A stretch of DNA of 64,000 nucleotides, taken from the NCBI GenBank assembly GCA_003427395.1, contig BFEA01000076.1:1500186-1564185 (forward strand). The letters are read 5' to 3'. A program made the position numbers and the translations under genes. The notes under the pieces are model-generated. The model had not been told where the DNA came from and did not search any database. It saw only the letters and a list, made by a program, of their open reading frames with translations. This DNA comes from Chara braunii (Eukaryota > Streptophyta > Charophyceae > Charales > Characeae). Positions 11,121 through 21,899 of this stretch are shown here, piece after piece. Position 1 is the first letter of the stretch. Each line of letters begins with the position of its first letter.

Positions 11121-12099
11121 GAAAGGGTCCCTTACAAGGGTCATTTCTTTTGAAATAGACACTGGGGTCCCTTGCATAATTGATTGAGAAAGGTTGATTG
11201 AGAATGAACTGGAATGAGCAATGTGAGACGGAAAAGGCCGGTGGGTCGGTCATTGAAATGGCCACGAGGATGGATGAAGGAGAATGATGCCTTGGAATGA
11301 GAAGGGCAAGATAAAGAGAGGCTGAGGTTTGAGCCGAGGAGGGCATGGACCGTTGGGACGGTCATAAGGATTCGATGTTCGGGAATGTGAAAGTTGAGGA
11401 TTGAAGGTGGGCTGACGGGTCGGTCCTTGAAAGATAGTTATTGAAAAAGCGACCGTAAGAGCAGCCACAAGGGGGTTGCTTTATTGATGAGAGGTTATCG
11501 GACCAGCCATGGGAATCAGCTGTGAGAAAAAACTGAAAATGACATTGGATTGCGTGATTGAGGATTAGATATTGCGCTGCATAGTCAGGGGACCCTAGGC
11601 AATTTGATGAAAGGTCGTCAGACCGACCATGAAAATAGCGAAAGATTGAGTTTTTCTTTCTTTCTGGTCTCAGGCCTCAATGTAAAGGGGATAGCCATGC
11701 ATGCACTGCAACCCCAGGACCTCTATCCGACAAGGGAAAGTCTCAGCGCGACCTATTCCTCACAAAGAAGGATAAGGGTTGAAGGACCAAGGCATCTTTC
11801 TCTTTGATTGATGCTGGTCATCCGAAACTAACTCTGACAACGAGCTCTAGTCGGGAAGTTCAAACTGCGCCTCATGTTGAGAGCCGTAGAGGAGCGGCAT
11901 GGCCGTTTGGAATGGACCAAGGTTGCTTGCATTAAGTTGAGCGGCACTGTGCAGAGGGAGGGGTCGGGCGTGGTACCGGGTGGAAGATGGGAAAGGGACC
12001 TGGTTGGCACGGGATGAAAGGAGGATCAACCAAAGGACGCTTGGGATGTCAAGGCTCGGGGGGAAAAACGGGGGGGACGACAAAAAAAGGAAAGCTGAC

Positions 12100-12245
12100 A
12101 GGAGGATTGATATACTTCGGGTGAATGAGAGAAGAGGATAATTGATGTACTTCAGGTAATGAATGAGAGGAAAGGAGGTTTGATGTACTTCGGGTAATGA
12201 ATGAGAGGAGAGGAGGTTTGATGTTCTAAGAGTGATGAATGAGAC
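12100..12245 (+). repeat. About 41-bp tandem repeat, four degenerate copies
   Basis: Four copies of a unit built on ttgatgtacttcgggtaatg followed by aatgagaggaaagga. Copies two and three are nearly identical; the first and last are diverged. Confidence 0.8.
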
Positions 12246-12450
12246 ATGAGAACCCTGAAGGACAAAGAAAACTTGACCCTACACACCTCTCCCCGTCCCA
12301 AGGGTTGAAGACGATAAGAAACCCGAGAAAAGAACAAGAGAAGACAAAACGAACCCTGGCAAACTAACCATCCATGGCATTCCATCCTCCTCTCCTGTCT
12401 ATCCCTCCAAAACCCACTAGCAAGAGATTAGTGCGCGATGAGAACATCGC

Positions 12451-12468
12451 GAATGAGTGGGGGGAATG
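12451..12468 (+). other. Putative polypurine tract of element A
   Basis: GAATGAGTGGGGGGAATG is a purine-only run apart from two T, placed directly before a TGTCGGGAC sequence that looks like an LTR start. This is the expected site of plus-strand priming for element A. Confidence 0.45.
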
Positions 12469-13024
12469 TGTCGGGACTGGTGAGTCCCGAATAACTTCCC
12501 GTCACTCGAGAGATTGTGTATAGCCAAATTGTGCACGACAGAGAAATCTGGAGCAAGGAGGATAGAAAGAGAAAAGACAAAGGATTAGGCCACAAGAGGG
12601 AGTGAGGCCTTGGGGTGAAAACCACAGGAAGAAGGAACGAGCGACGACAAGCAAGTAAGCGCAAGAACAGGGGCACATAGGATATAGCATGAGGTCAGGA
12701 GGGCCGTTGGAATTCAACGGGACCAAGACCAAGGGACCCTTGAACCAGCAAACGTGGTACGACAGCAACAGAAGAATGGGGAAGTTGAGAAATGGACGGC
12801 CCCGGAGGCCGTGGGAAACTGGAGAACAAGGGTCCAACATGGGGGCCGCCTACGGGAGCCTCGGGTTGGAGGCTCCGCGACAAAAGGAACCGGCGCGCAC
12901 AAGGCGCAAGAAAGACAAGGGAGAGGGGTCATCGTGGGGTGGCAAAGCGCCTAATGGACGTAGGACACCTTGGGGAAAGGCACCACGTGGGACTAAGTAA
13001 AAATAATGGCATCCGGGGCAAAAT

Positions 13025-13127
13025 GTGTCGGGGACCACCGGCGGGACTAAGTATCGGGGACCACCCACGGGACTAAGTGTCGGGGACCACTGGCGGGACT
13101 AAGTGCCGGGGACCACCGACGGGACAA
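13025..13127 (+). repeat. 26-bp tandem repeat, four copies
   Basis: Units start at 13025, 13051, 13077 and 13103 and read gtgtcggggaccac followed by .ggcgggactaa. The last unit lacks one base. The same words recur singly near 12960 and 14145. Confidence 0.95.
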
Positions 13128-13383
13128 GTGACGGAAACATATGCAAGCACTAGCGGTAGCAAACAGGAAGGCCAAAAGGAAAATAAAAAGTAAAGAAACT
13201 TGAAGAAAGAGGCATGGGAGCAATCCGAAAAATCTCGGATCAGCCTCCCTCAAGAAAATGGAGTCAAAAGAGACCTCATGTGAAAAATAGGCCTCCTAGA
13301 GAAAATCGGAGTAGGAGGGGTCACTGTGGGAGAAAAATAGGAGTAAAAGAAAACTCCCATGGGCATGAGAAGGCCATTATTGC

Positions 13384-13403
13384 AGTCCGAGATAAAACGG
13401 ATT
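13384..13403 (+). repeat. Imperfect AGTCCGAG palindrome
   Basis: AGTCCGAGATAAAACGGATT, an imperfect copy of the perfect palindrome at 14445-14464. Confidence 0.6.
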
Positions 13404-13579
13404 GCACCTTGGGCATAGGAAGGGTCAAAACTAAGAGGAAGGGGCTAGAAAAGGGCTTTAACGACCAGTTGACACTTAACATGCTAGAAAAAAGAGAGAA
13501 AAGAAAAGAAAATGTGGGAGAATAAGACAAAAAGAGTGAGAGCAAGTGAGTGAGTTGGCCGTCAGTAGGGACTGCCACA

Positions 13580-13603
13580 AGTAGGGACTGGCAGGTCCCT
13601 ACT
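13580..13603 (+). repeat. Hairpin AGTAGGGAC / GTCCCTACT
   Basis: Perfect 9-bp arms at 13580-13588 and 13595-13603 around a 6-base loop. The counterpart near 14814-14833 keeps only the inner GGGAC / GTCCC arms. Confidence 0.75.
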
Positions 13604-13804
13604 GTCCAAGAAAGGAAGAAAAAGAAAAGATAAGAAAAGAAAAGTAAAAAAAAGAAAAGAAAATAGAAAAAGGCCTTAACGGTAAAAAACGGTCACTTAG
13701 GGAGATACGAGATTCATTCTAGAATATGGCAGTTGCAATGGACTTGGATTTTTTTTTTTTTTTGCTGAGAAAATTTAAAAAAATCGGATTGCATGGGGAA
13801 AAGG

Positions 13805-13860
13805 AAACACGTGTTTTAGGTGCATCCGGAGCCAATATTGAGCCCGGGTGCACTTATAAA
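13805..13860 (+). promoter_or_regulatory. Promoter-like cluster: G-box, CCAAT, TATA
   Basis: A 12-bp palindrome AAACACGTGTTT with a CACGTG core lies at 13805-13816, CCAAT at 13832-13836 and TATAAA at 13855-13860. Order and spacing fit a Pol II core promoter and would place the LTR transcription start near 13885. Pattern evidence only. Confidence 0.4.
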
Positions 13861-13929
13861 TTTAACGCTTTGTTTTCTTTTAGCATGGGGCAAGTTGTGG
13901 GGCTGTGGGGCTAGGAAAATAACTATGAC

Positions 13930-13955
13930 TGCAGTCCGAGAAATAACGGACTGCA
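13930..13955 (+). repeat. Imperfect palindrome with TGCA ends
   Basis: Arms TGCAGTCCG and CGGACTGCA (9 bp) pair across a short A-rich centre. Same family as 13384 and 14445. Confidence 0.7.
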
Positions 13956-14444
13956 TAGGGGTGCCTAGGCTAAGGGAAAATGAGCCACGACAAGCCCGAA
14001 AAGCTAGAAAGGAGCAATTTCGGCATGGGGCAAGTGGAGACAGTAAACGACAATCGTGAGAAAATTCGACACAAATATAGAGATGATTGGACCACCAAGG
14101 GCAAAGGGGCCCCAAAAATAAAAATGGGACACTTTTCGGAATGTTGTCGGGGACCAAGTAGGTCCAAATAATAAAAGTCGAAAAACAGGATACGCGCAGG
14201 CGGGACCGACGGCGGGACAAAAAAACGGAACTATTACGGAGAAAAAGTGGCGGGAAATTGAGATGTCCCAAGGGAACCATGAGCAAGCATAAGGAATAAT
14301 GGTGCAAACAAACGGCACCGTCGAGATCAAGGATCTAGACGGTGGGAAATATTAACACCGCTCGCACAAACACTAGTGGGGGCAAGTAAGAGAGTCATGG
14401 GGAGAAAATAAAATAAAATAATGGTATTGGGAGGGCTGCCCAGC

Positions 14445-14464
14445 AGTCCGAGATATCTCGGACT
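14445..14464 (+). repeat. Perfect 20-bp palindrome
   Basis: AGTCCGAGATATCTCGGACT equals its own reverse complement. Imperfect relatives occur at 13223, 13384, 13933 and 14608. Confidence 0.9.
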
Positions 14465-15973
14465 AGCTAGGCATGAGAAACTAGAGCCTCAAGAGACTCA
14501 ACATAAGAAAAAGGTTGTCCTTAGAAAATCGGAGCAAAGGGGGATCAAAATTGGACAAACGGAGACAAAATGGAGCCCCCTAGGAGCATGGGGGTGCTAT
14601 TGTTGTAATCCGAGATATAACGGTCAAATACCAGCCATGAATCTAGTCATGAATGAGGTCCTAAGGCCTAGAAAGAGGGTGCACAACAGTTTGACACTTG
14701 TCACAACTGAAATAAAAGAAAAAGAAAGAAAGAACGAGAGAAAATTCAGAGAGAATGAGACAAAAAGGGAGAAAAGAGTGGAGGAGAGTTTGTCGGCCTA
14801 TTGGGACCTGCTCAGTAGGGACTGGCAGGTCCCAACTGTGACCTTATCCCTCCTAGAATGAGGGAGGGCAGTCCGGATTGCAGTGATATAGCCCTTGGGG
14901 CCATATCTCAATAAAATTTGAATTAAAAAGAAGAAAATGAGAGAAAATGCAAAGAGAGATGACCAGTTTTCTTTAGGACCATGAATCTGAGATCAGATCT
15001 CATGGTGGAGAGGAACTAGCCGTTTTTTGTGGGCCAACTCAAAACGGCTAGCTCCGGAATGAGATGGCAACCCAAAATGAAAAGAAACAAAAGAGGGAAA
15101 GGGACAAAACTGTGCATTTGACCCAAAAAGAGAGCAAGATGTACGAAAAATTGAAAAAGTGGACTTAGGGGCTCAAAATTGAAGCAAGGGTTTTTTAGGG
15201 GTGGCACGAAATATTGTTGGCCTTGGATCTCAGCCAAATCCAAGGCTAAAAATGTGTCGCTGCATGAAAAAATATCTCGGTCTACCGAAAATGGGGTACA
15301 AACTAAAAAAATTGAAAAAAAGGTTCACTAGGCCGTTTTCTCTCAAGTAAAGTTGCCCCTTGGGCATTAGGACCCAAGGGAGCAGCATTTTTGAGGTGAA
15401 AAGGAGGTCGAAGTAGGCCAAGAAGCAATCTGAGTTGGTACCAACCACTCGGACTGCATGTACTTGGCCAAAAAGAGGCCCGGGTACCTCCGGAAGGGCC
15501 TAGTAGTAGAATTTTGTCTTGGAGGTACCTCAGTTCACCTCAAGGCACATGGGGAGGCCCATGGGCTGGCCGAACTGCAGGTTTCAGCCTACATAAGCTG
15601 GAAATTCAGTCCGCCACTTTCACAATTGCATGAGGAGTGCACGTGTTGCCCAAGTGAGCTCATAGGAGCACTCTTTCACTTGGAGAGAGGAGAGGGGAAC
15701 CTATGCCAGTTTATGAGAGATCCACCATAGCTCCCTTGGTATGAGGAAGAGAGAGAGGCTGGAGGGAGCCCCATTTGCCCTCCTACATGGGAGGACTCCA
15801 TAGGTATGGTAATTGGAGTTTGTGGTAACTTGGGAGAAAGTGAGACAGGAAGGAGAGGCTTGAAGAAGGAGGAGGCCATAACCAATAAGGTGTTTGTGCA
15901 AGGAGGAAGAAGCCTCATCAAGATTGAGACTCAATCTCCAAGACATTAACAAGGTTAGTGGAAGGAAGAGGAT

Positions 15974-16109
15974 GCTTCTTCTTCTCCTTCTTCTTCTTCT
16001 TCTTTCTTTTCTTCTTCTTCCCCTTCTTCTTCTTCTTCTTCTTCTCCCCCCTCTTCTTCTTTTTCTTCCTCTTCCTCTCCTCCTTCTTCTTCTTCATTAT
16101 CTTCTTTCT
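15974..16109 (+). repeat. (CTT)n polypyrimidine tract
   Basis: About 135 bp of CTT with CCT and TTT interruptions, at the border between element A and the satellite arrays. Frames across it are artefacts. Confidence 0.95.
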
Positions 16110-16110
16110 A

Positions 16111-17960
16111 TTGGGCTATTTCAACTCTTGCATTTCACTCACACGCAAGTAGGTGATGCTCTGATTCTTCTATGGATGATCTCATGCTCAACACTTGTGA
16201 TTTGGGTTACTCAAACTCTTGTTTTTCACTCACACACTAGTAGGTAGTGCTCTGATTCTTCTATGGATGATCTTATGCTCAATATTTGTGATTTTGTCTG
16301 GTATAGATCTTGCTTTTCACTCATATGCTAGTACAAGATGCCCCGATTCTTCCATGAATGATCTCTTGCTCAAATCTTTTGATATAAACCTAGTGTAACT
16401 TTTGCATTTCACTCACATGCTAGTAGGAGATCCTCCGATTCTTCCATGGATGATCATTTGCTCAAATCTTGTGATATAGTCTTAGTTTAGATCTTACTTT
16501 TCACTTATATGCTAATAAGAGATGCTCCGATTCTTCGATGGATGATCTCTTGCTCAAATTTTGTGATATAGCCTAATGTAACTCTTGCATTTCACTCACA
16601 CACAAGTAGGTGATGCTCCGACTCTTCTATGGATGATCCCATGCTCAACAGTTGTGATTTGGGCTACTCAAACTCTTGTTTTTTCCTCACACACTAGTAT
16701 GTGATGCTCCGATTCTTCTATGGATGATCTCATGCTCATTACTTGTGATGTGGTTTAGTGTACAGCTTGCTTTTCAATCACATGGTAGTAGGAGATGCTC
16801 CGATTCTTTTATGGATGATATCATGCCCATAAGTCGTGAATTGGTCTAGTATAGATCTTGCTTTTCAGTCACAAGCTAGTAAGGGATGTTCTGATTCCTC
16901 CATGGATGATCTCTTGCGCAAATCTTGTGATGTAGCCTGGTGTAACTCTTGATTTTCACTCACATGCTAGTAGGAGATGCTTCGATTCTTTCATGGATAA
17001 TCTATTGCTTAAATCTTGTGATATAGCCTAGTGTAGATCTTGCTTTTCACTCACATGCTAGTAAGAGATGTTCCGATTCTTCCATGGATGATCTCTTACT
17101 CAAATCTTGTGATATGGCCTAGTGTAGATCTTGCTTTTCACTCACATGCTAGTAGGTTATCCTCTGATTCTTCCACGGATGATCTCTTGCTCAAATCTTG
17201 TGATATAGCCTAGTGTAGATTCTGCTATCACTCACATGCTAGTAGAAGATGCTTCAATTCTGTCATAGATGATCTTATGCCTAATACTTATAATTTGATC
17301 TAGTGTAGATCTTGTTTTTCACTCATATACTAGTAGGAGATGCTGTGATTCTTCCATGGATGATCTCTTGTTCAAATCTTGTGATCTAACCTAGTGTAAC
17401 TCTTGCATTTCACACACACAGTAGTAGGTGATGCCCCGATTTTTCTGTGGATGATCTCATGCTCAAATCTTGTGATTTGGCCTAGTGTAACTCTTGCATT
17501 TCACTCACACACTAGTAGGTGATGATCTGATTCTTTCATGGATGATCTCATGCTCAATACTTGTGATTTGGTCTAGTGTAAATCTTGTTTTTCACTCATA
17601 TGCTAGTAGGAGATACTCCGATTCTTCCATGGTTGATCTCTTGCTCAAATCTTGTGATATAGTGTAGTGTAACTCTTGTTTTCCACTCATACGCTAGTAG
17701 GAGATGCTCCGATTCTTCTTTGGATGATCTCATGATCAATCCTTGTGATTTGGGCTACTTCAACTCTTGCTTTTCGCTCCTATGCTAGTAGGTGATGCTC
17801 CGATTCTTCTATGGATGATCTCATGCTCAATACTTGTGATTTGGTCTAATGTAAATCTTGATTCTCACCCATATGCTAGTAGGAAATAATCTGATTCTTC
17901 CATAAGTGATTTCGTGCTCAAGACTTCTGTTTTGGGACTAGTCTAGCTTGTGTTTTCCAC
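16111..17960 (+). repeat. Satellite array 1 (91-93 bp unit, about 20 copies)
   Basis: Each unit contains tcttgc.tttcactcac, then gctagtaggagatgctccga, then ttcttccatggatgatctc and ctcaaatcttgtgatat. The copies are diverged but in register at 91-93 bp. No coding frame is kept. Confidence 0.95.
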
Positions 17961-17974
17961 TCACATAGTAGATG

Positions 17975-18252
17975 ATGACATTCCATTTCAAACTTGGTTG
18001 CATGCATGAGCTATGGTCATGTGTTTGAGCAAGTCTCACTCACATACATGGCTCAACTCTCACATGATGGCAGTCTATTTCAAACTTGGTTGCATGCAAG
18101 AGTCATGGGCATGTATTTGAGCAAGTTTCACTCACGTATATGGCTCAACTCTCGCATGATGGCATTCTATTTCAAACTTGGTAGCATACATGAGCCATGA
18201 ACATGTGTTTGAGCAAGTCTCACTCACATACATGGCTCAACTCTGACATGAT
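17975..18252 (+). repeat. Satellite array 2 (92-bp unit, three copies)
   Basis: Three units carry atttcaaacttggttgcatg, then gtgtttgagcaagtctcact and acatggctcaactct. The period is 92 bp, as in the neighbouring arrays. It shares the TCACTCACAT word with array 1 and the TTCAAACTTGGTTG block (TTCATACTTAGTTG) with array 3. Confidence 0.9.
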
Positions 18253-20272
18253 GATGTTCCGGTTCATACTTAGTTGATCTATCCTCCATGTGCAAGTGCC
18301 TTTCACTAATTCTAACTTTTCATTGTCAAGTTCATGTGTGTTGTGATGTTTCGGTTTTTACTTAGTTGATCTCTCCTCCATCTGCATGTGCCTTTTCACA
18401 AGTTCAATCTTCTCATTGTCAAGTTCATGTGTGTTGTGATGATCCGGTTCATACTTAGTTGATTTCTCCTCCAGGTGCAAGCGTCTTTCAATAGTGCTAG
18501 CTTCTCATTGTAAAGTTCATGTCTGTTGTGATGTTCCGGTTCATACTTAATTGATTTCTCCTCCGTGTGCATGTGCCGTTTCACAAGTTCAATCTTCTTA
18601 TTGTCAAATTCATGTGTGTTGTGATGATCCGGTTCATACTTAGTTGATCTCTCCTCCATGTGCAAGTGCATTTCACTAGTTCTATTGTCAAGTTCATGTG
18701 TGTTGTAATGTTCTTGTTCATACTTAGTTGATCTCTCCTCCATGTGCATGTGTCTTTGCACTAGTTCAATTTTCTCATTGTCAAGTTCATGTGTGTTGTG
18801 ATGTTCCGGTTCATACTTAGTTGATCTCTCCTCTATGTGCATGTGCTTTTCACTAGTTGTAGCTTCTCATTGACAAGTTCATGTGTCATGTGATGTTCCG
18901 GTTCATACTTAGTTGATCTCTCCTCTTTGTGCATGTGGCTTTTCACTAGTTCAACCTTGTCATTGTCATGTTCATGTGTGTTGTGATAATCCGGTTCATA
19001 CTTAGTTTATTTCTCCTCTATGTGCATGTGCCTTTTCACTAGTTCAATTTTATCATTGTCAAGTTCATGTGTATTGTGATGTTCCGGTTCATACTTAGTT
19101 GATCTCTCCTCCATGTGCAACTATCGTTCACTAGTTCTAACTTCTCATTGTCAAGTTTATGTGTGTTGTGATGTTCCGGTTCATACTTAGTTAATCTCTC
19201 CTCCGTGTGCATGTGTCTTTTCACTAGTTCAATATTCTCATTGTCAAGTTCATGTGTGTTGTGATGATCCAGTTCATACTTAGTTGATCTCTCCTCTATG
19301 TGCATATGCTTTGCACTAGTTCAATCTTCTCATTGTCAAGTTAATGTGTGTTGTGATGTTCCGGTTCATACTTTGTTGATCTCTCCTCCATGTGCAAGTG
19401 CCTTTCACTAGTTCTAGTTTCTCATTGTCAGGTTTATGTGTGTTTTGATGTTCCGGTTCATACTTAGTCGATCTCTTCTCCGTGTGCATGTGCCTTTTCA
19501 CTAGTTCAATCCTCTGATTGTCAAGTTCATGTGTGTTGTGATGTTCCGGTTCATACTTAGTTGATCTCTTATCCGTGTGGATGTACCTTTACACTAGTTC
19601 AATCTTCTCATTATCAACTTCATGTGTGTTCTGATGTTCCGGTTCATACTTAATTGATCTCTCCTGTTTGTGCATGTGCTTTTTCACTAGTTCAATCTTC
19701 TCATTGTCAAGTTCATGTGTGTTGTGATGATCTGGTTTATACTTAGCTGATCTCTCCTCCATGTGTATGTGTCTTTTCACTAGTTCAATCTTCTCATTGT
19801 CAAGTTCGTGTGTGTTGTGATGTTCCGGTTCATACTTAGTTGATCTCTCCTCCATGTGCATGTGTTTTTTCACTAGTTCAATTTTCTTATTGTCAAGTTA
19901 ATGTGTGTTGTGATGTTCCAATGCATACTTAGTTGATCTCTCCTCCATGTGCAAGTGTTTTTCACTAGTTCAATCTCCTCATTGTCAAGTTCGTGTGTGT
20001 TGTGATGTTCCGGTTCATACGTTGTTGATCTTTCCTCTATGTGCATATGCCTTTCACTAGTTCAATCTTCTCATTGTCAAGTTCATGTGTGTTTGTGATG
20101 TTCCGGTTAATACTTAGTTGATCGTTCCTCCATGTGCATGTGTCTTTCACTAGTTCTAGCTTCTCATTGTCAAGTTCATATGTGTTGTGATGTTCCCGTT
20201 CATACTTAGTTGATATTTTCATGTGCACGTATTTTTCACTAGTTGAATCTTCTCATTGTCAAGTTCATGTAG
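18253..20272 (+). repeat. Satellite array 3 (92-93 bp unit, about 22 copies)
   Basis: Units read gatgttccggttcatactta, then gttgatctctcctccatgtg, then ttcactagttc, then cattgtcaagttcatgtgtg. The last units (about 20190-20272) are diverged. On the minus strand a 93-bp unit would encode a 31-residue repeat; 92-bp units break that frame. Confidence 0.95.
18396..18842 (-). other. Open frame through satellite 3 (31-residue repeats)
   Basis: A 148-codon minus-strand frame spans nearly five satellite units, each giving MHMEERSTKYEPEHH then NTHELDNEKIELVKRH. Similar but shorter frames occur at 19039-19305, 19316-19501, 19589-19873 and 20037-20228. The peptide is very charged and has no known family. 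It may be a consequence of a stop-poor 93-bp unit rather than a gene; no promoter or flanking coding sequence is visible. Confidence 0.2.
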
Positions 20273-20283
20273 GATTTAAGTGT

Positions 20284-20345
20284 GTTCTGGTTCAAGCGTA
20301 ATTGATCTTTCGCTATGGGATGGGTGACCGACATTTGGTTGCTAC
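20284..20345 (+). other. 5S rRNA-like control-region words (weak)
   Basis: GGTTCAAGCGTAATTG and, 24 bases from AAGCGT, GGATGGGTGACC resemble the A box and C box of a plant 5S rRNA gene in sequence and near-correct spacing. The rest of a 5S gene is not recognisable. Either a decayed 5S-derived fragment or chance. Confidence 0.2.
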
Positions 20346-20391
20346 TACGGGGTGACGATTTGATTAGGATTATAAATTTGTTCTCCTTTTT

Positions 20392-20421
20392 TCTCTCTCG
20401 CTCTCTCGTTCTCTCTCTCTC

Positions 20422-20455
<34 letters not shown>

Positions 20456-20466
20456 CTCTTTCTCTG

Positions 20467-20550
<84 letters not shown>

Positions 20551-20600
20551 CCTCTCTCACTCCTTCTCTCTATCTCCCTCTTTGCCTTGCCCTCCCTCTC
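20392..20600 (+). repeat. (TC)n microsatellite
   Basis: About 200 bp of TC repeats with a few CT-rich interruptions, directly after satellite 3. Confidence 0.95.
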
Positions 20601-21435
20601 TCTTCCCCTCACTTGGCATATGACTAACCCGTCTTCCCTCACTTGTTATATTGCCAGGGCGCAAACGGAAAAAAAAAAATCAGACCTTACTTGGTGGAGA
20701 AAGAGGGCAAGGGGAGGGTAGCCGGTCCCTTGTGCCACCAAGAAGGCAAAGGAAAGGACGCTTGAAAGAGTGGGAAAAAGGCGGAATCCGGGAGAGAGTA
20801 TAAGTTGGAGCAAGGTCAATTTGACTCAACTATTTCCCCGACTGCATGACTATGAGAAGAGGATGGGCTGATTGAGCAAAAGAAAGGGAACAAAGAGCAG
20901 NCAAAGAGCATGGAAAATAGACATGTGGGAAGGGCTATGTGTTGACCCCCAGTGGGGGATTGTATGGATCTTTGCTTTGTGTGGGACTGTGCAGGTAAGT
21001 GAAGGCTAGGGGTGCCTTGAGCGGGATAGGGTCGGGAGGAACCGGGCGGCAAAAGGAAAAAGGAAGAGGGGCAAAGGGGTTGTGGGAATAAGGTCAATCC
21101 ATGAAAATGACCTTTGCGCTTGAGACTTGGAGTGTAAATGAGAGAATAGAGTGCAATATTCTCAAGGGAAATGTGAAGTTGTGTGTGCATGCATGTGAAG
21201 GCCCCGAAAAGACTAAGGGGTCTGCGTCGATAGGGTTGAATGAGATGTATGAGACCCAATGGGTGCGTAGAGGCGAGGGAGAGGACGGCATCGCCGCACC
21301 CCGATGACGCCGTAGGATCAAAATGTTTAGGGAAATGGTGCGCACAAAAGAAGAAAACTCTCAAAGAACCCCTGAACTGTCTGAGTATTGAAAGGACCAA
21401 TTGTTTGAGAACACAACCGATAATAAAAAAAAATC
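20601..21435 (+). other. Unassigned non-repetitive stretch
   Basis: No gene recognised. A 194-codon minus-strand frame (20816-21400) spans one ambiguous base at 20901 and has a serine/proline/leucine-rich composition typical of chance frames in this DNA, so it is not called as a gene. Confidence 0.4.
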
Positions 21436-21495
21436 AGCGTTGTCAAATGACCAGCGAAACTACCACCCGGTGTGAGGGCTGAGCTACATCCCCAA
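21425..21495 (-). other. tRNA 5'-half-like sequence (possible SINE head)
   Basis: Reading the minus strand from 21495, GGGGATGTAGCTCAG matches the first 15 bases of a plant tRNA-Ala including its A box, and a run of nine T follows about 60-70 bases on. No B box or foldable tRNA is seen. A second A-box-like TAGCTCAGCAGG lies on the same strand at about 21833-21844. Possibly tRNA-derived SINE heads. Confidence 0.25.
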
Positions 21496-21899
21496 TATCA
21501 AAGCTCTCTCGCGCGATGGCTCACCCCCATCCATCTCAAAGCACTAGGTCGGCGTGACCTTGGGACGAATGACCCGCGCCCTGAGCATGAGTGTGGGCGG
21601 GCCGAGCCAACTGGGACCCGCAGTGGGGTCGACTAAGGCTTGAAAGTCTACTGAGGTTTGGCCCTACAACGGTCGTGTCACGCAGGATTTATTCTTGAAG
21701 AAAACAAGTCACCACTCCGACCGTGCGCGCGTGCTATACCTCTCACGACGCCCCACGACAGGTCGGGGCATCGCGAGGTACAACTCACCTCTACCTGAGG
21801 GGCTGTCACCACTCTCTGGTAGGTGTATCCCTGCTGAGCTACCGGCCCACATGCGAAGGCTTTTATTTGTAGAGGTAGGTCGGCCGAGGGTGTTTTCTC

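Larger units (their letters stand above)
10187..12450 (+). other. Non-coding tail of element A
   Basis: About 2.3 kb without credible coding capacity. It holds the 40-bp tandem array at 10885-11120, the array at 12100-12245 and scattered short words such as gaatgag and ggtcggtc. It ends at the polypurine tract before the putative LTR, so it is probably the 3' untranslated part of element A. Confidence 0.5.
13220..14840 (+). repeat. Diverged duplicated module with palindromes
   Basis: The stretches 13380-13610 and 14440-14840 share the same order of parts: an AGTCCGAG palindrome, an A/G-rich tract with gagaatgagacaaaaag-type words, then a cagtagggactggcaggtccc hairpin. They differ by many substitutions and indels, so this is an old internal duplication inside the putative LTR. 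Confidence 0.6.
12469..15950 (+). mobile_element. Putative 3' LTR of element A
   Basis: Begins with TG after a polypurine tract and has no coding capacity. It contains CCAAT and TATA boxes, a G-box palindrome, a hairpin at its start (TCGGGACT / AGTCCCGA at 12471-12490), 26-bp repeats and recurring palindromes. The right end is uncertain; the sequence around 15945 (gacattaaca) would supply a CA end just before the CTT tract. The matching 5' LTR would lie left of the window, so identity and exact borders cannot be tested here. A length near 3.5 kb is long but known for large-genome plants. Confidence 0.4.

Noticed and set aside
16111-20272. CRISPR array
   Set aside because: Repeats are contiguous with no unique spacers, unit length is 92 bp, and the context is eukaryotic; these are satellites.
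20370-20642. RE-dipeptide frames
   Set aside because: Translation of a TC microsatellite.
20816-21400. 194-codon minus-strand frame
   Set aside because: Spans an ambiguous base, low-information composition, no motif; likely chance.
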